Shown here one piece after another: positions 58,306 through 64,000 of a stretch of DNA of 64,000 nt. Numbering within the stretch: position 1 is the stretch's first letter; every line of letters begins with the position of its first letter. A program made the position numbers and the translations under genes. The stretch comes from Herbaspirillum sp. 3R11 (GTDB taxonomy: Bacteria; Pseudomonadota; Gammaproteobacteria; Burkholderiales; Burkholderiaceae_D): positions 372,001 through 436,000 of the forward strand of contig NZ_SPNJ01000003.1 of assembly GCF_004563925.1 (NCBI RefSeq). The letters are read 5' to 3'. The notes under the pieces were generated by a model. That model worked only from the letters and a program-made list of their open reading frames with translations, searched no databases and was not told the origin of the DNA.

Positions 58306-59138
58306 ACGATATGCCTCTCCGCAGCACCGCAAAGAAAGCCGGCAAGCCGGCGCTCAAGTCCCTTAAGGCCGCACCAGCCGCGCCGACCGCAGCAGCACGC
58401 ACCGGCCGTCCAAAGGTCCGTCACGACGCGTTGGCCAACGCCTCCGTCGATGCCGCACATGCGGACGATGGCGACGACATCATCCAGCGCATTTACCAAA
58501 GCGTGTTCACCAGTGTCATGAGCCAGCGCCTGACGCCGGGCACCAAGCTGCCCGAAGCTGCCTTGTGCGAACTGTTCGGTGTCGGCCGCACGGTGGTGCA
58601 GAAGGCGCTGCAAAAGCTGGCGCACGAACACATCGTCGAACTGCGCCCGAACCGCGGCGCCATCGTCGCCATGCCGACGCCGGAAGAAACCCGCGAGATT
58701 TTCGAAGCGCGCCGTTCACTGGAATCGGCCGTGCTGGCGCTGGCCGTGAAGAACGCCACCAAGGCCGACCTCGCCAAACTGCGCCGCCAGCTCAAGGAAG
58801 AACATGTGGCCATGCACAACTACGCCCAGACCGACTGGGCGCGGCTGGCCTCGGCCTTCCACCTGCGCGTGGCGGAGCTGTGCCGCAATCCCATCCTGCA
58901 GCGCTACCTGAGCGAACTGGTGTCGCGTTGCTCGTTGATCGTGGCCTTGCATGAACCGTCGGGCTACGCCGCCTGTGAGCACGACGAGCACACCAGCATC
59001 GTCGACTTCATCGAAAAAGGCGACGCCGCCGGCGCCATCGCAGCCATGGAAGAACACTTGCTGGTGCTGGAGCAACGCATTCATCTGGTCAGCGAAAAAT
59101 CGGCCAACAGTTTGGCGCGCATGCTGGGGATGGAATGA
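58302..59138 (+). CDS. GntR-family transcriptional regulator (FCD subfamily)
   Basis: 278 residues with an unusually long Ala/Lys-rich N-terminal tail of about 60 residues before the winged helix (QRIYQSVFTSVMSQRLTPGTKLPEAALCELFGVGRTVVQKALQKL). FCD domain: FHLRVAELCRNPILQRYLSEL and HDEHTSIVDFIEKGDAAGAIAAMEEHL. The start overlaps the amidase stop (ATGA), so it is cotranscribed with it and probably controls both divergent operons of this cluster. Confidence 0.9.
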   Translation: MNDMPLRSTAKKAGKPALKSLKAAPAAPTAAARTGRPKVRHDALANASVDAAHADDGDDIIQRIYQSVFTSVMSQRLTPGTKLPEAALCELFGVGRTVVQKALQKLAHEHIVELRPNRGAIVAMPTPEETREIFEARRSLESAVLALAVKNATKADLAKLRRQLKEEHVAMHNYAQTDWARLASAFHLRVAELCRNPILQRYLSELVSRCSLIVALHEPSGYAACEHDEHTSIVDFIEKGDAAGAIAAMEEHLLVLEQRIHLVSEKSANSLARMLGME

Positions 59139-59153
59139 ACATCCGTCACTGAA

Positions 59154-59191
59154 TAAAAAAAGGCCGGGCCATTTTCATGGTCCCGGCCTTC
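59154..59191. terminator. terminator shared by convergent units
   Basis: The stem AAGGCCGGG / CCCGGCCTT with a CATTTTCATG-type top. The minus strand continues with seven Ts, ending the LLM/curA/nemR series. The plus side lacks a good T-run. Confidence 0.8.
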
Positions 59192-59221
59192 GTGTCTCCT
59201 GCCTTCAACTTCCCTGCTACC

Positions 59222-60238
59222 TCAAAACTCCAGCGTCGGCACCTTCGGCGTCAAGGCCTCGCGCGCTTCCGCCACAATCTCGAACGAACGCAGACGCGCC
59301 GCATGGTCGTGGATCTGCGCGGTGATCATCAACTCGTCGGCGCCGGTGTCATCGATGAAATTCTGCAAGCCGGTACGCACGGTCTCGGGCGAACCGACGA
59401 TGGCGCAGGACAGCGAACGCTCGACGTGGGACTTCTCTTCCGGACGCCAGTAGTCTTCCATGCTCTCGCGCGGAGGATTCAACTGGCCCGGCACGCCGCG
59501 CACCAGGTTGACGAACTGCTGCTGCAAGGATGTGAACAGGCGCTCGCCTTCGCGGTCGGTCTCGGCGGCGAACACGTTCAGGCCGAGCATCACGTGCGGA
59601 CGCTTCAAAGCATCCGAGGGCTTGAAGCGGGAACGATAAATTTCTACGGCCGACTTCATGAAGCCCGGTGCAAAGTGTGAGGCGAAGGCGAACGGCAAGC
59701 CCATTTCCGCCGCCAGCTGGGCGCTGAACATGCTGGAGCCGAGCAGCCACAACGGCACGTTCAGGCCGTAACCGGGCACTGCACGCACGGACTGATACGG
59801 CGAGGCTTCCTTGAAATATTCCTGCAGCTCGACCACATCCTGCGGGAAGGTGTCGGCGCTGTCGCCGAGGTGGCGACGCAGGGCGCGCGCGGTGCGCTGG
59901 TCGGAGCCGGGCGCGCGGCCGAGGCCGAGATCGATGCGGCCCGGGTAGAGCGACTCCAGCGTGCCGAACTGCTCGGCGATCACCAGCGGCGAATGGTTCG
60001 GCAGCATGATGCCGCCGGCGCCAACGCGGATGGTCTTGGTGTTGGCGGCGATATGCGAAATCACCACGGAAGTCGCGGCGCTGGCGATCCCGGTCATGTT
60101 GTGATGTTCGGCCAGCCAGTAGCGGTTATAGCCGAGCGCTTCAGCCTTCTGCGCCAGCTCCTTGCTGTTGTTGAAGGCTTGTGCGGCGGTGCTGCCCTGG
60201 TTGATCGGCGACAGGTCGAGTACGGAAAACGGAATCAT
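59222..60238 (-). CDS. LLM-class flavin-dependent oxidoreductase (YhbW-like)
   Basis: A luciferase-like monooxygenase-fold protein of 338 residues, cytoplasmic, FMN-dependent by family. Marks: [20 protein letters not shown] at the N-terminus, [31 protein letters not shown] and [15 protein letters not shown], typical of the E. coli YhbW group. It follows curA by 56 bp on the same strand and ends at a terminator, making it the last gene of a probable nemR-curA-LLM unit. Substrate unknown, perhaps a reactive carbonyl or quinone. Confidence 0.87.
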   Translation of the reverse strand: MIPFSVLDLSPINQGSTAAQAFNNSKELAQKAEALGYNRYWLAEHHNMTGIASAATSVVISHIAANTKTIRVGAGGIMLPNHSPLVIAEQFGTLESLYPGRIDLGLGRAPGSDQRTARALRRHLGDSADTFPQDVVELQEYFKEASPYQSVRAVPGYGLNVPLWLLGSSMFSAQLAAEMGLPFAFASHFAPGFMKSAVEIYRSRFKPSDALKRPHVMLGLNVFAAETDREGERLFTSLQQQFVNLVRGVPGQLNPPRESMEDYWRPEEKSHVERSLSCAIVGSPETVRTGLQNFIDDTGADELMITAQIHDHAARLRSFEIVAEAREALTPKVPTLEF

Positions 60239-60294
60239 GGTGGGTCCTTGCTGACTCCCGTAATGGGCGTCTGAAAATAGTTACGCGATTTGCA

Positions 60295-61323
60295 TTAGGC
60301 GATCTGAACAACCAGCTTGCCGAAGTTCTTGCCTTCGAGCAGGCCCATGAACGCTTGTGGTGCGTTCTCCAGACCTTGCACCACATCTTCGCGGTACTTG
60401 ATCTTGCCGGCGGCGACCCAGGCGCTCATGTCCTTGAAGAACTCGGCGAAATAGCCGGCGCGCTGGTAGTAATCGAAAATGATGAAGCCCTGCATGCGGA
60501 TGCGCTTGGTCAGCAGGTTGCGCGGCAACGTGCCCAGCAGGGCCGCGTTCGGCGCGACGCCGCTGTACTGCGCAATCAGGCCGCACAGCGGCACGCGCGC
60601 ATGCACGTTGAGCAGCGGCAGCACGGCTTCGAAGACCTTGCCGCCGACGTTTTCAAAATACACGTCGATGCCCTTGGGACAGGCTTCCTTCAGCAGTTGC
60701 GGCAAGTCGTCGCCGCGATGGTCGATGCAGGCGTCGAAGCCGAGTTCTTCCACGGCGTAGCGGCACTTCTCGGCGCCGCCGGCGATGCCGACCACGCGAC
60801 AACCTTTCAGCTTGGCGATCTGCCCGACCACCGAACCGACCGCGCCGGTGGCGGCGGCGACCACCACGGTCTCGCCCTCCTTCGGCTGGCCGATGTCGAG
60901 CAGGCCGGCATAGGCGGTGAAGCCCGGCATGCCGAACAGGCCAAGCGCATACGACGGACGCGGCATGTTCTTGTCCAGTTTGGTAGCCCCGGTACCGTCC
61001 GACAGAGCGTAATCCTGCCAACCGGTGTAGGCCATGACCAGATCGCCCTCCTGGTAATCAGGATGCTGCGACGCCACCACGCGCGACACGGTGCCGCCGG
61101 TCATGACGGCGTCGATTTCCACGTGGGCGGCATAGGAAGGCGCATCACTCATGCGGCCGCGCATGTACGGATCCAGCGAAAGATAATCGGCGCGCAGCAG
61201 GAACTGGCCCGGGCCCGGCGTCGGCACGGCGGTTTCTTCCAGGCGGAAATGTTCAGGTGCAGGCGCGGCGGTCGGGCGCGACGCCAGCACGATGCGGCGA
61301 TTGACGGTAGCGGATTGGGACAT
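60295..61323 (-). CDS. curA: NADPH-dependent enone reductase CurA-like (zinc-free MDR)
   Basis: 342 residues, very similar in pattern to E. coli CurA (curcumin reductase, 345 residues): YLSLDPYMRGRMSD, GGTVSRVV, LGMPGFTAYAGLLDIGQPKEGETVVVAAATG, KGIDVYFENVGGKV and GLENAPQAFMGLLEGKNFGKLVVQ. It reduces alpha,beta-unsaturated carbonyls with NADPH; the zinc ligands of classical alcohol dehydrogenases are absent. AAAGGAATGCC precedes the ATG. It lies 104 bp after nemR on the same strand, fitting a role in electrophile detoxification. Confidence 0.88.
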   Translation of the reverse strand: MSQSATVNRRIVLASRPTAAPAPEHFRLEETAVPTPGPGQFLLRADYLSLDPYMRGRMSDAPSYAAHVEIDAVMTGGTVSRVVASQHPDYQEGDLVMAYTGWQDYALSDGTGATKLDKNMPRPSYALGLFGMPGFTAYAGLLDIGQPKEGETVVVAAATGAVGSVVGQIAKLKGCRVVGIAGGAEKCRYAVEELGFDACIDHRGDDLPQLLKEACPKGIDVYFENVGGKVFEAVLPLLNVHARVPLCGLIAQYSGVAPNAALLGTLPRNLLTKRIRMQGFIIFDYYQRAGYFAEFFKDMSAWVAAGKIKYREDVVQGLENAPQAFMGLLEGKNFGKLVVQIA

Positions 61324-61427
61324 GGCATTCCTTTAAAGGAGGCGTCGCCTGCCGGATGGCGGGCGGCGAGAGATAGATTTTCGGAGCAGTGACGTCAGGG
61401 CGTGATCATGGCGCAATCAAGGCGAAA

Positions 61428-62027
61428 TCAAGGAGCAACCAGCACGCGCCGGGTGACGTCCATGGCGCTTTCCAGCGCCTCGCGGTCGCGGCTGAGTTTG
61501 CTGAGCAGGCTGGCGCCGAGCCACATCTGATACAGCATCTGCGCGGTACGGTAAGGCTCCAGTACGGTATGCAGCGAACCTTCGGCCACGCCCGTGCGGA
61601 TGGCGTCGGCAATGCGCGCGATGAAGGCTTCGGTGCCGCTGTGCAGGGCCACGCGCATGTCATCGGACAGGTCGGCCACTTCGGCGCTAAGCTTGACCAC
61701 CAGGCATTTGTGCTCGGCGATTTCGCAGCATTGCGTCTCCAGCCAGTAGCCCCAGTAGGTCAGCAAGCGCTCGCGTGCGGTCGTGTTCGCGTTGCCGGCC
61801 GCGTCGAATGTCTTGTCCAGCGTCAGCAGGTACTCATCGACGTATTGCTCAATCAGCTCGCGGCCGTAACGCTCCTTCGAACCGAAGTAGTGATAGAACG
61901 AGCCCTTGGGAATGTCGGCGGCGCTCAGCAACTCGTTGAGGCCCACGCCGGTGAAGCCCTTCTGGGCGATCAGACGGCGGCCTGCCTGCAGGATGCTGAG
62001 TTTGGTTTCGGCGTAGGTATCTCTCAT
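61428..62027 (-). CDS. nemR: NemR-type TetR repressor, electrophile/redox sensor
   Basis: 199 residues, exactly the length of E. coli NemR. Helix-turn-helix: GVGLNELLSAADIPKGSFYHYF. The sensor region KCLVVKLSAEVADLSDDM aligns with E. coli GCLTVKLSAEVCDLSEDM, so Cys108 corresponds to the redox-active Cys106; Cys100 and Cys101 are also present. The lysine that pairs with it in NemR is kept in WLGASLLSKLSR. A palindrome resembling the NemR box lies 22 bp upstream, and a nemA-like gene is divergent. Probably represses both sides and is released by quinones, aldehydes or hypochlorite. Confidence 0.87.
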   Translation of the reverse strand: MRDTYAETKLSILQAGRRLIAQKGFTGVGLNELLSAADIPKGSFYHYFGSKERYGRELIEQYVDEYLLTLDKTFDAAGNANTTARERLLTYWGYWLETQCCEIAEHKCLVVKLSAEVADLSDDMRVALHSGTEAFIARIADAIRTGVAEGSLHTVLEPYRTAQMLYQMWLGASLLSKLSRDREALESAMDVTRRVLVAP

Positions 62028-62048
62028 GCGGACTATTTTACCGAAAAA

Positions 62049-62065
62049 TTAGACCAGTCGTCTAA
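62049..62065. promoter_or_regulatory. NemR-box-like operator
   Basis: TTAGACCAGTCGTCTAA is a 6+5+6 perfect inverted repeat, 22 bp upstream of nemR and 130 bp before the divergent SDR gene. It matches the TAGAC...GTCTA design of NemR sites. Confidence 0.7.
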
Positions 62066-62194
62066 AGCCCTCCAAAACCATGGTTTCGGCCCATCTTCAA
62101 AAATATCAAGAAGATGATTCAAGCGCCGGACACATTCTCGAAAACGTGCCCGAGGCAGACAATGCATTGTCTTCACTCACACAGGAAAACCATC

Positions 62195-62908
62195 ATGTCT
62201 GACACCACACTGCAACAACAGCAAGTCGTCGTCATCGGCGGCACCTCCGGCATCGGCCGCGCCGTCGCGCAAGAAGCGGCAGCGCGCGGCGCTATCGTTA
62301 CCGTCATCGGCCGTTCGGCCAAGGCCAACGGAAATGCAGGCAACATCCGCGCTGCCGTGGCCGACGTCACCGATAGCACTGCACTCACGCAAGCATTCGC
62401 CGCCATCGGCAAGATCGACCATCTGGTCCTGACCGCCGGTGCGCGCGTCGGCTCACCCAAGTTGACCGAACTCACCCGCGAGGAGCTGGAACTGGCCTTC
62501 AACGTCAAGCTGTTCGGCTCGCTGTTCGCGATCCAGGCGGCGCTGCCGTATCTGTCGCCGAACGCCTCCATCACGCTGACCTCGGGCCTGCTGTCGCGCA
62601 AGTTCGGTCCCGGCAGCCTGCTCAAGAGCGGCCTCAATGCGGCCGTCGATGCAACTGCAAAAAGTCTCGCCAGGGAACTCGCGCCGCGCCGCGTCAACGT
62701 GGTCAGTCCGGGCGTGGTCGATACGGAATTGTGGGGCGAAGCCGGTGCAGAATCGCGCGTGGCCGCCATGGCGCGTATCGGCAAGGGCTTGCCGGTCGGC
62801 CGCGTGGGGACACCGCAGGATATGGCGCAGGCTTATCTGTTTGCAATGGAAAACGGCTTCGTCAGCGGCGCCGTGATTGATGTCGAAGGTGGAGGACTGC
62901 TGTCATGA
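62195..62908 (+). CDS. SDR-family oxidoreductase
   Basis: 237 residues. Short-chain dehydrogenase: cofactor motif VIGGTSGIGRAVA and NADP-type GRSAKAN, with LTAGARV in place of the usual NNAG. The catalytic region ITLTSGLLSRKFGPGSLLKSGLNAAV has Ser and Lys, but the usual catalytic Tyr of YxxxK is not in its expected place (GSLLK), so activity may be altered. AGGAAAA precedes the ATG. It overlaps the nemA-like start by four bases and is transcribed with it away from nemR. Confidence 0.82.
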   Translation: MSDTTLQQQQVVVIGGTSGIGRAVAQEAAARGAIVTVIGRSAKANGNAGNIRAAVADVTDSTALTQAFAAIGKIDHLVLTAGARVGSPKLTELTREELELAFNVKLFGSLFAIQAALPYLSPNASITLTSGLLSRKFGPGSLLKSGLNAAVDATAKSLARELAPRRVNVVSPGVVDTELWGEAGAESRVAAMARIGKGLPVGRVGTPQDMAQAYLFAMENGFVSGAVIDVEGGGLLS

Positions 62909-64000
62909 GCAACACCGCACCCCTGAAAGACTCGACCCTGTTCACGCCCCTGCAGCTGGGACCGGTCGCTTTGTCGAACCGCATCGTGATGGCGCCGATG
63001 ACGCGCGCCCGCTCCTCGCAGCCGGGTAATATTCCAAACCAGATGATGGCCGACTATTATGCGCAGCGCGCCGCAGCGGGCCTGATCGTGACCGAGGCGA
63101 CACAGATATCGAAACAGAGCCAGGGCTATTCCTTCACACCCGGCATCCATACACAGGAACAGATCGACGGCTGGAAGCTGGTCACCAATGCCGTGCACAA
63201 AGCCGGCGGACGCATCTTCGTGCAGCTGTGGCATGTCGGCCGGGTATCGCATCCGGTGTTCCATGACGGCGCTGCGCCGGTGGCGCCATCGGCAATCCAG
63301 CCGCGCGGCACGCAAGTATGGATCGTGGGTGACGATGGCGTCGGCCGCATGGTCGACACGCCGATGCCGCGCGCACTGACGGTGGAAGAAATCGGCGTCA
63401 TCGTCGGCGACTTCCGCCAGGCTGCAGCCAATGCGATGGCGGCCGGTTTTGACGGCATCGAACTGCATGGCGGCAACGGCTACCTGATCGATCAGTTCCT
63501 GCGCACCGTGTCCAATCATCGCACTGATCAGTACGGCGGCAGCGTCGACAACCGCGTGCGCTTCCTGCGCGAAGTCGTCGCGGCGGTATCGGAAGAAATC
63601 GGCGCGCATCGCGTCGGCGTACGTCTCGCCCCGTACATCACGTTCAAGGACATGGCCGATCCGGCAATCGTCGATACGATTTTGCATGCGGCCGCCGAAC
63701 TGGAAAAGCAGAACGTCGCCTACATCCACTTGTCGGAAGCCGACTGGGACGATGCGCCGACGATACCGGAAGATTTCCGCCATCAGCTGCGCGCCGCGTA
63801 CTCGGGCCGCATCATCGTGGCCGGACGCTACGACAAGGATCGCGCCGGGAAAATTTTGAGCGATGGACTGGCCGACCTGGTGGCCTTCGGCCGTCCGTTT
63901 GTCGCCAATCCGGATTTGCCGAAGCGCTTGCAAGAGAATCTGGCGCTGGCCGATCTCGACGGCGCCAGCCTGTTCGGCGGTGATCGACGCGGCTATACGG
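62905..64000 (+). CDS. nemA: NemA-like flavin oxidoreductase (Old Yellow Enzyme), 3' end cut by window
   Basis: FMN-dependent ene-reductase. 365 codons are visible with no stop, so only about five residues are missing compared with E. coli NemA (365). OYE marks: FTPLQLGPVALSNRIVMAPMTR, FVQLWHVGRVSHP, FDGIELHGGNGYLIDQFL (HxxN substrate motif) and SNHRTDQYGGSVDNRVRF. The final readable residues GGDRRGYT match the usual C-terminus. The ATGA overlap with the SDR gene implies coupling. Acts on electrophilic alkenes such as N-ethylmaleimide; controlled by the adjacent NemR by analogy. Confidence 0.92.
   Translation, partial: MSNTAPLKDSTLFTPLQLGPVALSNRIVMAPMTRARSSQPGNIPNQMMADYYAQRAAAGLIVTEATQISKQSQGYSFTPGIHTQEQIDGWKLVTNAVHKAGGRIFVQLWHVGRVSHPVFHDGAAPVAPSAIQPRGTQVWIVGDDGVGRMVDTPMPRALTVEEIGVIVGDFRQAAANAMAAGFDGIELHGGNGYLIDQFLRTVSNHRTDQYGGSVDNRVRFLREVVAAVSEEIGAHRVGVRLAPYITFKDMADPAIVDTILHAAAELEKQNVAYIHLSEADWDDAPTIPEDFRHQLRAAYSGRIIVAGRYDKDRAGKILSDGLADLVAFGRPFVANPDLPKRLQENLALADLDGASLFGGDRRGYT

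Overview
The window is a dense, high-GC bacterial chromosome segment. Protein families, gene orders (pst-phoU-phoB-phoR beside ppk; kdpFABC with kdpDE; adc beside hbdH; FSR-type efflux) and repeat types fit a betaproteobacterium of the Burkholderiales, most likely Oxalobacteraceae and Herbaspirillum-like. That placement is inferred from protein character, not from a marker gene. I saw no rRNA, tRNA, CRISPR array, transposase or phage gene.

Layout. 1-5.5 kb: the end of an alpha/beta hydrolase, a fosmidomycin-resistance-type MFS pump with a divergent AraC regulator, an orphan amino-acid-type binding protein, a 3-hydroxyisobutyrate-dehydrogenase-family enzyme and a DUF2846-like lipoprotein. 5.5-15.6 kb: the phosphate block, with pstSCAB-phoU-phoB-phoR on the minus strand and ppk-sixA on the plus strand, separated by a 390-bp region holding one Pho-box candidate facing each way. 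15.6-20.1 kb: two related chemoreceptors. 20.4-23.0 kb: an overlapping operon olsB-plcP-agt that looks like a phosphate-starvation membrane-lipid remodelling system. 23.3-24.8 kb: acetoacetate decarboxylase and 3-hydroxybutyrate dehydrogenase. 25.6-27.9 kb: a CNNM/CorC-type membrane protein and an exported beta-rich protein. 28.1-34.1 kb: a cyclic-ureide type operon (NitT/TauT-like ABC importer, arylmalonate-decarboxylase-like enzyme, dihydropyrimidinase) with a divergent GntR/FCD regulator and two perfect operator-like palindromes. 34.2-37.3 kb: a TorF-like porin, a small exported protein and a third chemoreceptor. 37.4-46.5 kb: the kdp potassium system (an extra small ORF, kdpF, A, B, C, D, E). 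46.7-48.8 kb: a membrane diguanylate cyclase. 49.1-59.1 kb: an amide/ureide nitrogen cluster with a Liv-type importer whose permease and both ATPases are one polypeptide, HpxW- and HpxZ-like proteins, a deacetylase/imidase-like protein, an amidase and a GntR regulator. 59.2-64 kb: a NemR-type electrophile-response locus (nemR, curA, an LLM flavoenzyme, an SDR and a nemA that runs off the window).

The most unusual feature is a pair of about 662-bp non-coding elements (24885-25548 and 40884-41546). Each is built of nested inverted repeats. Where the copies differ, the changes preserve pairing: one compensatory A-T to G-C swap inside a 33-bp arm, and one hairpin replaced by a different hairpin at the same site. 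One copy separates kdpC from kdpD. Other palindromic repeats sit between kdpA and kdpB (where the repeat carries the kdpA stop codon), between pstB and phoU, and upstream of the CNNM gene, so several operons are broken up by structured non-coding insertions.
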